64,000 nucleotides of DNA from Porphyra umbilicalis. Its lineage: Eukaryota; Rhodophyta; Bangiophyceae; Bangiales; Bangiaceae. Shown here in pieces: positions 8,667 to 21,478 of this stretch (the first letter of the stretch is position 1; each line of letters begins with the position of its first letter). The notes under the pieces were generated by a model, which was not told where the DNA came from, ran no database searches, and saw only the letters and a program-made list of their open reading frames with translations. Where the stretch lies: NCBI GenBank assembly GCA_002049455.2, contig KV919057.1, forward strand, positions 1 to 64,000. Direction: 5' to 3'. The translations under genes and the position numbers were made by a program.

Positions 8667-10112
8667 ATGGCGACCACGCGTGCGGTCGCGCGGAAGCCGC
8701 GCACGCGCGTGTGCGCGGTGCGCCGCATCACATGGGAGATTTTGCTTCTGGTTGGCAGGCTGCGTGCCTTTTTCACCTCAGAACGTGATATCCATGCCGC
8801 AGAGATGCTGGAGCAGCCCGTCGACCGCACGGCGGCGGCGACTGGGCTGAGCCGCAGCACGGTTATCCGTATCGCGAACGGGGAGTATGCCGATACTCGA
8901 CCCTTGTCGAGGAAGCGGGAGCTTCGTGTGAGCAAGCGTCGCGTTCCTGCCTCTGAGCTTTCGCGCGTGCGCGAGACCGTGTACACCCAGTACGCAGATA
9001 AGACTGTTCCCACATTAGACAGCACCCTCGCACTACTGGAGGAAGGGGCAGGTGAGGGCGACGACCTCTCCGACTACAAGTGGTCTCGATCAACGCTTCA
9101 CAGAGCAATAACGGACCTGGGGTTCAACTTTACACGGGGCCCCAACCATTATGATGTGGCTCGCGAGAAGCGGTCTATCGTCAAGCAACGCGAGAACTTC
9201 ATCAAGAAGATGCGGGAGTATCGTGCAGACGAGCGCACTATCTTCTACACCGACGAGACCTGGGCGAACAAGAACATGACGCCGGGGCGGATTTGGACGG
9301 ACAAGCCGTCACGCGCTCGCCTAAACGTGCCATCTGGAAAGGGAGCACGAATCATCATCGCACATGTCGGGTCACCCAAGACAGGCCTCGTGCCAGCTGC
9401 AAGTCTCGTCTTCAAGGGCAAGAAGAAGACGGGCGACTACCACGGCGAAATGAACTCGGCGGTGTGGCGCAAGTGGCTTCAAGACCAAGTGCTTCCCAAG
9501 ATTGGCGGTGGGGTGCTTGTCGTCGACCGAGCTCCCTACCATATGAAGCTGACCGAGGAATCCCGACCGGCTAATTCATCGATGAAGAAGAGCCAACTGG
9601 CTGATTGGCTCGAGGAGCACGACGCGGCACCGACCAACTGGCCGCCTACGTGGCGCCAAGCCAAGACCGTGGCGCAAATGCGCGCCCAGGCCGCCAAGCA
9701 TCGTCCGACACCACGCTACTTGGTGCAAGACTTGGCGGAGGAGTTTGACGTCTCAATCATCTTCTCTCCTGTGGCACACCCAGAGCTCAACCCAATTCAG
9801 ATGGTGTGGGGCACCGTGAAGGTTGCTCTGCGCTATGCCAACGTCACTTTCAACCTTACGCGTCTCCAGGAGCTCGTCGACGTGGAGTTCAACAAGATGT
9901 CGGCAGCGATCTGGGCGAAGTACGAGGACCACGCCATCAGCATGGAGGACTACTACGTGGACATGGCCGCCATGCGGGCGGAGGCGGAGGACCGTGCCGA
10001 TGAGATGGACATTGAGCTGGAGGAGGCTGAGGCGGACAGTGTGAACGGTTGTAGCTCCAGTGAGCAGGATGGGGAGGATGAGGGGGACGAGGATGAGGAG
10101 GACGTGGAGTGA
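8667..10112 (+). CDS. DDE transposase (IS630/Tc1/mariner superfamily)
   Basis: A 481-residue protein with its own ATG and TGA. An N-terminal helix-turn-helix (TGLSRSTVIRIANG, about residues 70-85) would bind the terminal repeats. The catalytic core reads YTDETW (Asp196) and VVDRAPYH (Asp287). The third position lies in HPELNPIQMVWG, where relatives have Glu directly after NPI; here codon 9798-9800 is CAG, Gln378. The spacing between second and third positions is 91 residues, far longer than DD34E Tc1/mariner, because of an insert with a WPPTW segment. The C-terminus is a very acidic tail of about 35 residues. The frame has no stops, but loss of the metal-binding Glu predicts a catalytically dead enzyme unless a nearby acid (for example Glu in PELN) compensates. 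Confidence 0.85.
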   Translation: MATTRAVARKPRTRVCAVRRITWEILLLVGRLRAFFTSERDIHAAEMLEQPVDRTAAATGLSRSTVIRIANGEYADTRPLSRKRELRVSKRRVPASELSRVRETVYTQYADKTVPTLDSTLALLEEGAGEGDDLSDYKWSRSTLHRAITDLGFNFTRGPNHYDVAREKRSIVKQRENFIKKMREYRADERTIFYTDETWANKNMTPGRIWTDKPSRARLNVPSGKGARIIIAHVGSPKTGLVPAASLVFKGKKKTGDYHGEMNSAVWRKWLQDQVLPKIGGGVLVVDRAPYHMKLTEESRPANSSMKKSQLADWLEEHDAAPTNWPPTWRQAKTVAQMRAQAAKHRPTPRYLVQDLAEEFDVSIIFSPVAHPELNPIQMVWGTVKVALRYANVTFNLTRLQELVDVEFNKMSAAIWAKYEDHAISMEDYYVDMAAMRAEAEDRADEMDIELEEAEADSVNGCSSSEQDGEDEGDEDEEDVE

Positions 10113-10587
10113 ATGCGACTTTGTCGGCGTGGGCATGCTTTGATTTGGGCGTTGACAGAGAAATGTTTTGAGGGAGTCACAGATTTTAGCATGTCAAGAC
10201 GGCTTGCTTGGCGCCAGCGCTTCAATTTATGATGCGCGGCGCTTCCGGCATCGAAGATCCTTGGATGTGGTCGCGCGAGCATCGCGTGTTGATCTCTTGT
10301 CTCTTTGAATCTGAGTAAAGTAGCCCCTCAAGTTGGGATCAAGTTCGAATCGGATTCGACCAAATCTGAGATGGTCCGGAACGGAAGGTATCGGTGTGAC
10401 CAGATCGATGCCGCCGGAGGTGTACACACCACAGCGGCCGATGAAATGCGCTTCTCAACGTGATTTTTGGTGTGCTCACGCGGAACCCGTCATCGAAGGA
10501 TACTACAAAGTTTGAAACCGTTTGGAGCAAGCACGCCAACGATAGGCTCCAAAACACCAGATGTCTAATAGAATGGGATCGACTTTA

Positions 10588-11137
10588 GGCACGTGCGTGC
10601 AATGCCCTGTCCTTCAAAGCGGTGGCGCGCTCGGCGACACATCGACACCGGGCACGGCGGCCGGCTCCATAGCCGCGAGCGCGCACGGGGGCACGTACAG
10701 CCACGTTGCCGTGGCGGGGAGAACGTGGGGCGGGGAAAGGGGTGCCGCCGCTGCCATCGCAGCGGCGGCGGCCCGCCGGCGTCGCGCGACGCCTACAGGA
10801 GGGGCCGGCACTCCGCCGCGCAGCGCACCTCCGCACGGCGGGCAGAGTAGCCGACACGGCGCACGGGCAGGCGGGTGGGACTGATCGCCGCGCGACGGGG
10901 CGCCTCTAACCGCGCCGCTAGATGGGTCAGCAACCGCCGACGCGCCGCCGCAACGGAAGACGAAGCGCAGACACGATCACCCGCGGGTCATCGTGGTCGC
11001 GTCGAACCCCGGAAGTCGCTGCGCGCGGTCGCCGCGCGCGACTCGGGGCGGTGGGAGGGGGCAGGGGGGCAGGCGCCGTCCGGAGCCTGTGACTTTTGTG
11101 GCAGGAAGGTCCTTCTCAGCCACGTAACTCTATTCGC
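10588..11137. other. GC-rich stretch without a recognisable gene
   Basis: Open frames are alanine/arginine-rich shadows. The only local structure noticed is a self-complementary CGCGCGGTCGCCGCGCGCG near 11022-11040. Base composition drops abruptly after about 11,090. Confidence 0.4.
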
Positions 11138-12570
11138 TATGGTGGTTTTCTGAAAAATGGCCAGCCTGGGTGGGTGATGGTTTGCCCAAACTGTATGTGG
11201 ACCACTCGATCACGAGATAGCTCTCGGCCAATGAGGCGCATACACCCCGTTCTCCCAGTGCCCCGACAGGCACTGGACCCGGGAGAGCAGGCTATCGCTC
11301 GGAATCGGCCTTTGATGAGCACAAAGTCACCCGTCCTACGAAACGTGCGGTTATTCTTGCACGCACATGAGACTTGACCCAGAAGATATCCTCGCGAAGC
11401 GAGCGATCGTCTTCGGCGGAATTCCTCATGTCTCTTGGGGCATGATCACGGTTAGACAAGATGTACCGGCTCCGATTCAGATTGTCCTCACGACGCCGGC
11501 CGCTGCTGGCCACAGGATGCGGGAGCCGTCGGCAACGAACAATCATGGCATTTTGAGGCAAACAGGGGGGGGGTGCAGCGGAGGTGCCAAACGAAGACGC
11601 ATCGTCGTCGTCGCGGCACCCCCCTCCAACGCAGTCCCCCACCAGCCCCCACAACGGCTCCCCAGCGCTGCACCCATCGTATTCATTGACATGTACGGAA
11701 ACGGACCCCTTTTGCTTCCATCACCCACACGTGACTCCGCTGGAGCCGCAGACCCGACCGTTCTCTGGGTTCCTTGTCATTCTGTCCTCTCCTCTGCCAT
11801 GTGGTCTGTCGCGGCCCCTTTCGTCGCTCGTACGGCTTTCGCGTCATTTCAGGGTTTTGAAGGTGCCCCGCGTGCTCCCCTCCTGTGCAACCCCTCTCTT
11901 GCCGTGCTCTGTTGGAATAAAGACGAGTGTTCTTCTCTCTCTGGCCCACTTCTGCATTGGGGAGCGTCAGGGACGCCCCCCGCCCCCCCCCCCCACTCTC
12001 GCGCCCGTTCGGCCGCAGGCCGCGTCCCCGGCGCCGTCACCATCAGCTGGCGACGGCGTCTCTGGCGGCGCCGCGCCGCCCGCAGGAGACGACAAGGACG
12101 GTGACCAGCCGCCGCCCGCGGGCGCCGCCGCCGCCGCCGCCGCCGACGACGCGCCGTCGCACAAAGATGGTTGCCTGGACCATAACAAATCGCCGCCGCC
12201 CGCGGGCAGCGCCGCCACGCCCGCCTACTCGCCGCCACCCGCACGGCGAGGCCGCCGCTTTGCTGCCGCTCGCGGCCCCCCCCGCGCGCCTTCGCGCTCC
12301 TCAGAGCCTCTATTAACCGAGTGACGAGCTGTTTATCTTCTTGTGGTTGCCTATCTCCCCCGTCGCCCACCGCCTGCCCCCACCAGCTCACCACGCCGGC
12401 ACCTCCGTGGCCGTACACTCTCTTGCCTCCTTCAAAAAATAAGAGCCCACCTGCACGCCCACCACTATGCCCGTCTGCCTCAACCCTCCGGCGCGCGGAA
12501 CGGCCGCTGGCGGAATGGATATGGGCCGGATTGCGGTGGGCGGAATGGCGGTAGCCGGGGCGGCGGTGGG

Positions 12571-12750
12571 TGGGACAGCGGTGGGTGGGACGGCGGTGGG
12601 CGCGGCGGCGGCGGGCGGGGTGGTGGTGGGAGGAGTGATGGCGGGCGGGGCAGCGGTGGGTGGGACAGCGGTGGGTGGAACGGCGGTGGGCGCGGCGGCG
12701 GCGGGCGGGGTGGTGGTGGGAGGAGTGATGGCGGGCGGGGCAGCGGTGGG
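12571..12750 (+). repeat. 90-bp tandem duplication
   Basis: 12571-12660 and 12661-12750 are the same 90-bp unit, starting TGGGACAGCGGTGGGTGG, with a single difference noticed (GGGA versus GGAA early in the unit). The near identity implies a recent duplication. It sits in G-rich low-complexity DNA just before the 15-bp minisatellite. Confidence 0.85.
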
Positions 12751-12866
12751 CAGATTGATCGTGGGCGGAGCGGTGGTGGGAGGGACGGGGGTGGTTGGGG
12801 CCGAGGTAGGCTGCGTCGTAGGCGGGGCGGTGGTGGGCGAGGACATTGTGGGCGGCGTGGTCGTGA

Positions 12867-14087
<1,221 letters not shown>

Positions 14088-14590
14088 TGAACGGCTCAAA
14101 ACAGGTACACTCGTCGATTGAGAGTTCTGCGGCCACACACGGTCCGGCAGGTGGCCAGCAGATTTGGCAGAAAATATCTGTACATGAGAATATCGTTCAT
14201 TTTCACGCTTGGGTCACCCGATAGGACGATCGATGGGATGCTTTTCGCGTTTGTGAGAGAGAGCAACGGGGACACCGGCTTCCTCCAGCCAAGTCCTTGC
14301 GCGGCTGTGGCCGTCCCTCTGTGAAAGCCACACGTGCAACAACTGGTCCTCCGTGCCACTCCAACAGGCCAGTCCCCCTTCGTTCATGCTCCTGGTTGTC
14401 TTCGAGACCGGCCCACCCACTCAGCTGACCCGGATCAGAGACACTAGCCAGAAGCGGGTGCGTCATTCGACCAATGGGGTGGGCCCAGCTGATCTCAGCT
14501 CCTGACAGCCAGGTGACAGAGGCCGAGGGGGGGGGTGATAGTTTGCGCCTCCATTTCAGCTCCGGCAGGCCGGTCACCATCTCACTATGA

Positions 14591-14877
14591 ACTATACCCC
14601 CCGAGAGCGTCCATTCGCGAGGGTTCGATTAAGAACCATGCCCTTAGCAATTCTGGCAGGCATGGGTTTGCCCACCCGATTCAGAAGCACGCCCTGGTGG
14701 CACTCGTACTTTGTCAGAGGGGCACTACTGAGGACGATCCGTGGGCCTGGGCCACACACAGATCGCCCTGTTCCCGAATATGGCACAGGAGACCGGCATG
14801 TTGGTCGTGGGACAGGCAGGTTGACTGCCCGGTCGCACTCGTCAGTGCCGATTTTGACCCCATGAGGGGGGTATAGT
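14591..14877. repeat. Small inverted-repeat unit with AACTATACCCCCC ends
   Basis: AACTATACCCCCC at 14591-14603 is repeated inverted at 14865-14877, enclosing about 260 bp with no coding potential. No target duplication was recognised, so calling it a MITE would be a guess. It lies just inside the right copy of the longer inverted repeat that ends at 14935. Confidence 0.5.
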
Positions 14878-14935
14878 TTTCTTTTGGGCAAACCATGACC
14901 CCCGCAAGCTGGCCATTTTTCAGAAAACCACCATA

Positions 14936-17158
14936 TTAGCGTCATCACGACCCTTCCAACGCTGACACGCCCTCAGATCCCTGAGGAAACGAATGCAGAC
15001 TGCCACCTCTGAAACGGAGATCAAGTCCCGTGGTCTAAGTATATGTGTGCATCACTACACTTTGAGAGCGCCCTGTCCTAAAGGCCAGGGAAAACGGACT
15101 CAGAGATGTCTTGTTACTCTTCGTGGAACTCGGAGCCATTGTGCTACGGGTGCAAACGGGGGGTGCTCCAGACGCCAGAAAAAGGGGGGTTGAACCGTCG
15201 TTGTCTGGCCCTGTGAGAGGGTGCATCATTTGATGCACCAGCGGGCATCATTTGATGCCACTTTTCGGTAGAATAGACACTAGACCAGCCGCGCAAGGCT
15301 GCCGCAACAGGGTCCTCGACGACGCCAGAGAACGTTTCACCCGCTTCTGCTCGAGTCACCACAGCCCCCGCGGCCAGCGGATGAGGGCGACAGACTCGCC
15401 TCTTGTAAAAACCGACCAGTGGAAGCCCTGCACTGAGTGCTGGGCTGGGAGCGAAGCTGCGCGAAAATGGAATCATCCTGAATGATATGGAGGGAAAACT
15501 GAGCGAAGGCACTCGAAGAGTCATCAAAAATGCACTCGACCTTCAGACGAGAGCGTCGGCTACACCCCACCCGCTCTACGTATGAACCTTTCTCGGAGCC
15601 ACTGCCGACTTCTTCCAGTGCTCCCTCCACGGCTCGCACACGCTTTAAAACAAACAGCGTCTACACGATAACAAAGCGTGCCGCCAAGGCAGTTGAGGGC
15701 GGGCCCATGTGCGCCCCCCCCCCTCACTCTTTGCATGTTTCAACGATTCATGAGGACAGGTGGCCCATGCCCTATGCCTTTGCGCGGCTGGACCATTATG
15801 AGAACAACTGTTGTCCAGAGCGTCTTGTCCAAGTGCCGAATCTCAGAAGCCAGGGTAGTCCCATTCCTGAAGCCTCTGGTGAATCACTATTGAGTCAAGA
15901 AGTCTGATGCATTGAGTCAGGAAAACTCATCCATGAGTCGCTCGCTGTCGCCTGGTCATTAAGTGATGGGTGCCTCACTATGCAGGCGAAGATTTTCCGT
16001 AGGGCGCGCCGACCTATACACGTCTGCAGCCTTGGCCAAGTAGACATCCTTGTCAAAGATGTCTTGCAGTTGTGTAAGGTGGATGAGAGGATGCTGCTGC
16101 TCTGGCGCCAATACGAGGGCCATCGCTGCTGCCATGGCCACTTCCCGACGGGCCCTTCCCGCCGTACCGTTGAGGCAGCTACAGTCAGCGCCCATAGAGG
16201 CTGCAGCACACTGCGGGTCAGTATTTCATCGCCGGGATAGTTCTAAATTTTCCGGCTTGTAAATCTATAACGAGTAGACGCGAAAGAATTTTTTGAGATA
16301 GCCATGCAAAGCTCCTGTGAGATAGCCTCAGCATGATTCGGAGGATCATGTGCACAACAGTTCCGTGGATCAGCAAAAATCCTACATTTCAGATTGCCTG
16401 ATTCTCGAGTGACCTCTGTGATTCGGCAGTTCATCACCACAGTTCTGGACTCGTTCAACGGATCATAGGCTGGACTGACTCTGGGATCGTTCCAGAAGCA
16501 GTGTCATCCTGACCCACATATCATCTCGGGGACTGTCATTCGAAAAAAATGTGAGGCCTTGTTCAACTGATAGTCTGACTTCCTCTTCCGCAAACAAAAT
16601 GTCTGCCTATTCCGTCAACAGTGTGAACAAAAACCTTTTGACACTCTCTCCGTTCAGACCAATGCCCATCGCGGTATCTGATCCATCACTCATAAGCTGG
16701 AGTTTCTGGTGCGAGTGCTTCTGATACGTATTGAACCGGGGGATTGCGAGTTCGGGACGTGCTGTTTTAGAACGATAGGGGACGCGATTGCCACTGAGCT
16801 GAGAACGAATTTACTGCGCGTGAAGGAGACCCAACCATTCATGAATCGGGACTGGGTGCGTCCGGGACTTCACGGTATTCTCGATGTGCGAGCCGACGCA
16901 TGTTTACCCAGTTCCCATCCCCTCTGCGCCGGGAAACAGCGTGTCGGTCGCACGACTACCAAGTCACATTGAGGCTCCCTCTGCACACGTTTCGTGGCCC
17001 AGGAGCGACGCCCCATGGGCAGGTCTTGCTCTCTGATCGGTTTCGGCAGACCCTCCTCACGACGTCACTCGAAGTAGTCCAGGCTATCATCCACGATCGA
17101 GTCCTTCAGGCAGGAATCTAGATCAATCTTGCGCACTCGTTCACTCAATCTATGACGA
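14936..17158. other. Gene-free stretch, probable transposon debris
   Basis: Only short, unconvincing open frames are present and composition is lower in GC than the flanks. The recognisable item is the palindromic module around 15220-15282: GTGCATCATTTGATGCAC, then GGGCATCATTTGATGCC, then the right copy of the 18-bp inverted repeat. The rest shows no domain, RNA gene or repeat that I could identify. Confidence 0.4.
15265..15282 (-). repeat. 18-bp inverted repeat, right copy
   Basis: Exact inverse of 6422-6439. Immediately inward (left) are two near-palindromes built on GCATCATTTGATGC, spaced about 28 bp apart. Confidence 0.6.
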
Positions 17159-17250
17159 CGATCCCCAGGATGATTGTACTCCGACGCCAGGACAGTCCTG
17201 AGCACGATCCTCAGGATGATCTTACTCCCACTTCAGGACAGTTCTCAGCA
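17159..17250 (+). repeat. 46-bp tandem repeat, two units plus remnant
   Basis: Units 17159-17204 and 17205-17250 both start CGATCC.CAGGATGAT and end CAGGACAGT.CT.AGCA. A third partial unit (CGATACGCAGAACGATC) follows. Divergence suggests an old duplication. Confidence 0.75.
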
Positions 17251-19815
17251 CGATACGCAGAACGATCAGAACCAGCGAATCGGAATGATCCTTCATGAGC
17301 ATGGGGCAGCAACTTCGCCGGACAATTGCCGAATCTTCAGGTGCTGGTGTGAGGATGATTCCCACTGAATATCGGTGCAGATGGTCTTCGAGCACTTCTG
17401 AACTCCACTGCGGGCTCTGTCACCAAGATCAACAAAAAGTGGGCATAATTTGATCGCATGATCAATGTGCGACAATTCTGCGAACCGTCGGTGGGCGTGT
17501 TCGAATCTGGCAGTTCTCAGTTTTAAGGAATCGGGGACAAAACGCTGTGCAGTGTGTCGTCGGTCACTCGGTCGTTAAAATCTCACGACTGAAAATACTC
17601 AGAGGTCCCACCAAGCGCCCAGGAAACCGTGGGCGCTGGGCGCTCGAGCGCCCTCTGAGCACCCATTGAGCGCCTAAAATGCGCCCCAACACAGCTCCCT
17701 GGGCGCACTCAACCACCCTACATTGCAGGGCGATTTCGCTCAGATGAAGTTTTCACTTGGCGCGCCACAGAGGTTCCACTTGGAAGCCAATCGGTGGGCG
17801 GTTCCATTGCCACGTGGGTGTCTGAGAGAGCGTCGCGTCGTTGAGAATAAGAAGCTTGTTTGATTCGTGTGCACTTGAATAACTTCACTGACAGAGTTTT
17901 AAAGAAGATTTTGCATCAGACCAATGGGCGATGGGACCAGACGGCCTCGTGGTATCTCCCACCGGGCAGATCGGCAACGGCGTTTGTGCACTGTGGAGCT
18001 GTTCAGAGGGCGTGATCTCTTACATTGCTCACAGCTGTGCTGCATCAGGACGTCGCTGAATCTATTTGGAGCTTGGTCTGGCGTCTGAGGAGCGGTGCGG
18101 CGAGACTGCAACACCAGTGTCAGGCCTGTGTGCTGATCGAATGGACCCGGCTTGTGGCTTAACGTGCTGGCTCGTGAGGGTTGTGTGGCTCGACTTACTC
18201 GAATAGTCATGGAGGTGGCACCCCCAGAATGTGGCTGGTGTTGGCCAGACAGCCATGTATTGTGCTTCTCACAAAAACTGGACCTCGGTGCATTAGCTTC
18301 CGTTGCAAAATCACTGTTTCATTGGCTCAGGGGGCGGTTCATGATGCTGCAGCGGGTTTTGCGGATCCAGTTTGTGTGAGAAGCACAATACACCACGATA
18401 ATCAGAGCAGTGGAGAGATCTCATGATTTTAGAAAAATGGGCGTCATGAACCAGGTGGTCAGCCCATTTGTTGGACTACTTTTGCCATCCGACCCGCCAC
18501 CCCTTGCTGCGCTGTGCCGCGCTGGCCACGCAGCTGGTTCAAGGTGCCACCCGTCTTTCGGCATGCAGGCAGCGAATCGGAAGCGACCTGGTTGAGCCGG
18601 TTGGCGCTCGTGGCGACCACGACCCCGCTGGCCGACCGCGGGGGCCGTCATATACACGGCTGTGAGGCACCAACGTGCAAGGACCCGATCGTGCACCCAA
18701 TTTCGTCACCCCTGGCTGCTGGTCGTACGACTGGATCGGCATCTTGGCCAATCATCGACTCTGATGATGGATGACCGGATCGCCACAATGCCACCAGACT
18801 TTCGCAACAAAATTTAACGGTGGTGAGAAGGGGAATCCGCGTTTGCGGCCCCTCTGAAGGCTGCATCAATCTTCTTTTCTCCAAGTGGCCCCGTTGATGA
18901 CGGCAACGTCGTCGTTGGAACGACCGCCCAGGCTGTCCGCTGCCCTACCCGAAGCCTGCCCGCGTGGCGCGTCACGCGCCTGGTCACCCCCACGCAAGCC
19001 AACACCGCAGCAGCGGCGGCAATCGTGCACCCCCCTCCCCGTTTTGTCACCCACGCAGGCGCGCTAGGCCGGAAAAGACACCGCCTGACTGTGAAAAGCC
19101 ACTTCTGCACTCCAGGGCGGCCCACCCGTCCTCAAGTGCTGGCAGCCCGGGCCTGCAGCTGGCTCAGCGCTGGCCCCTGACGCGCCTTCCACACCTCGGC
19201 TGTCTGTTGCGGAGGGGGTTGCCTCCGAGGGGGTTCGTTTAGCCAACCCTCAGCGGCCCAACCCCCCTCTCCTGCGCCTTCCGTAGGCGAGGCAGCAAGG
19301 CGGCCGTGGCTGCCTGTGCGTGGCGCTGCTGGAGCATTGGGGAGGGGGGGCTGGGGCGCCCCCCGCTGGCCGCGTGGAGGTGGGTGGGTGGCATCGCCTT
19401 GTGGGGGTGCGGCAGGGGGGTCGTTCGCGGCCGCTGCGCTACAGGTGCCGCGCGCGTTTGGGGAGGCCGTCGACTGCGCGACGCAGCGCACAGGCCAGTC
19501 GTCCACCGCGCACGTGACTGCCTCCGCGAGCCGCCCACCGACTGTCGCCGCCGCCGCTTCCACCGCCATCGTCGTCGTTGTCCGCCGGCCCGTCTCCGCA
19601 CCGCACCGCCCGTGTCCGTGCGCGCGCGCGTGGAACGACAGCCTGCCTGCACGCATTTATTGTGGCCGTACGGTTGCAGTAGGAAGAGACGCTGCGACCA
19701 TTGTTCTCCGCTTTTTCCGCGCACCGCTCCTCCTCCGGTTTGCTTGGACGCCGCGTCCTCCCTCCCACGGTTTTGTGTTTCCCCCTGGCCCACCCGCCGT
19801 TGTCGTAGGCAGGGC
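17251..19815. other. No gene recognised; leader region of the SAP30-like gene at its right end
   Basis: 17,540-17,720 has clustered GCGCCC/GGGCGC motifs in both orientations, like a degraded subterminal region. 18,257-18,391 is a small inverted-repeat unit, listed separately. GC content rises from about 18,880 and the last 900 bp are probably promoter and 5' UTR of the gene starting at 19816. No coding frame here is convincing. Confidence 0.35.
18257..18391. repeat. 135-bp inverted-repeat (MITE-like) unit
   Basis: 18257-18282 and 18366-18391 are 26-bp inverted copies starting GTATTGTGCTTCTCACA, with one mismatch. The transcript would fold into a hairpin with an 83-nt loop. No clear target duplication flanks it. 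Confidence 0.65.
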
Positions 19816-21478
19816 ATGGCGTCCGTCGGTGGGGGTGACTCTACCTCTACCGCGTCTGCGTCACCAGGAGGTGGCATCGGCCACGTTGGCGGCACTGGTG
19901 CCGTCAGCCCCGACGGCGGGACGCGGCCGTGTAGCCCCGTAACCCCCTCTTCCCCGCTGCCCGACGCGTCCACCGTCATGGGCGGTGGTCGCGCCCCGTC
20001 GCGCGCCCCCGCTTCGGCCGGTAGCGGCGCACCCATTTTGGACCCACATCATCGGCCGTCAGGCTACCACCAGCCGTCACAGGGTGGCGGCCGCTCCAGT
20101 GGCGGTGGGTATGACTCGCCGCCGGGTGTGGCGCCGCCGGCACCGCTGCTGCCGGGACCAGCTTCCGTTGTGCGGGCGGCGGGTGGTGCCACCGCTACCG
20201 CGCCGCTGCCTGCGCTGCCTCCCTTGGCTGTGCCCCACCGGCCCCCGGCCAAGGCGGCTACTAGTCGCGCATTGCAACTGCCCGGGGGTCGGCACTCGGG
20301 TGGGCCTGCAGGGCTGGCTGCGTTCTCGGCCGGCGCGAGCGTACGTGCCACCCCCGGTGGCGGCGGCAGTGGCAGTGGAAGTGGGCCGCGCCCGCGTCGG
20401 ACGGGCGCTCACTCTGCTTCGCCGGGACATGGCACCATTCTGGATGCGGTGTTGCCGCCAGGTAGTCTGGTGCGCATTTCAGGGAACAATCGAACCAAGC
20501 TGTACGTTGAGACAGGCCCCGTCCTCTTTGTGTGGCCTTCCGCGCGTGGAAGGAGAACGTTTTTTGCTTTCGTGTGTGCCTCGGGTCTGTGTGCCTCGGG
20601 TCTGTTCTCTCCTCTGTGCTTCTTTCTTGCTTGTCAGTAGTGCAGTGTCTCTTCCTCCCAGCTTCTGGTGATGCTGATGATGTGCTTTACTGACCTTTCA
20701 TTTGCACCCTGCCCATTTGCTTCTCTCGTCGCTGTGTGTGCATGTTTTTGGCTCGCTGTTCTTTCTCCATCTGTCTTCTGGGTTTCCTTCATTGCTGTTC
20801 ATTCCCCACAGTCAGCTGATTGGCAAAGTTGGCCGGGTCGTGTCTTCTCAAACGTTGGGTGGTTGGCATGAGGTCTCCCTCGAGGCCGGGGGCGGGGTCG
20901 TCCGCGTGCAGCGCAATGCCCTCGAGGTGCTGGCTTTGGCGCCCGCTGTGCCGGGAGTGCCGGTGCACGGGCATCCAACGAGCACGGGGCGGTCGGGGGG
21001 CGGCAGCCACCGGGCGGCGGCTCGGTCCTCGGCGGCGGGCGGGGCGGCGGCGTCAGCCACAGCACCCGACAACGGCAGTGCCCGCCACGGCCACGGCAGC
21101 GCGCCATCGCGTGGCAACGCCAGCGGCTTGGTGTCCTCGCCTGCGGATGGCGGCGGCAGCACCTCACGCGCCGGGGACGGTAAGCGCAAGCGTCCCGCTT
21201 CGGCCGCCTCCCTGCGCGACCGGTCGGCGTCGGGCAGCCGGCTGCGCGTCGGTGGCGCTGGACCCGGTGCGGGGACGGTTGCCAACTTTGACGCGCTGCA
21301 GTTTGACTCGCTCAATCGCTACCGCACTGTCTACGGCCTCAACGTGGCAGTCGATTGCAGCCGGGACGAGCTGGTGCGGGCAGTGCGGCGGCATTTTGCC
21401 AGCTCAAGCGTCGACGAGCTGCAGGTGATTTCCGACTTTCTCCGTCGGGTCCGCCATTGCTCGTCACCAGCCTTGTGA
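19816..21478 (+). CDS. SAP30-like Sin3-binding protein, two exons
   Basis: SAP30 proteins bridge Sin3 and histone deacetylases in nuclear corepressor complexes. Proposed exons: 19816-20505 and 20816-21478 (donor TAC|GTTGAG, acceptor GTCAG|CTG, phase 0), about 450 residues. The start is the ATG at 19816, where the frame becomes an ordinary Ser/Gly/Pro-rich leader; upstream sequence in this frame is Arg/Trp-rich noise. Near the exon junction is a small beta-type module, GSLVRISGNNRTKLY joined to LIGKVGRVVSSQTLGGWHEV, ending VRVQRNALEVL, as in plant SAP30-like proteins. The C-terminal 55 residues match the Sin3-binding domain: FDSLNRYRTVYGL, then ELVRAVRRHFASSSVDELQV. A basic stretch GKRKRP could be a nuclear signal. 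The gene converges with the MED16-like gene. Exon borders could shift by a few codons. Confidence 0.72.

Larger units (their letters stand above)
6540..10585 (+). mobile_element. Tc1/mariner-type DNA transposon with nested insertions
   Basis: If the inner TA-flanked element (6557-7945) and one TA are removed, the left end reads AAGTCTATCCCATTCTA followed by TTAGAC. The right end (10563-10585, inverted) is the same with one mismatch, giving 23-bp terminal inverted repeats. A TA follows the right end at 10586-10587; the left flank reads TC, probably a decayed TA. The element carries a DDE transposase at 8667-10112. About 1.4 kb of its apparent length is the inserted material in the left repeat, so the original element was close to 2.7 kb. 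Confidence 0.75.

Noticed and set aside
11367-12324. Plus-strand frames ahead of the minisatellite, with an AATAAA nearby
   Set aside because: No recognisable domain, and the open frames overlap in several registers; the AATAAA at about 11917 alone does not make a gene.
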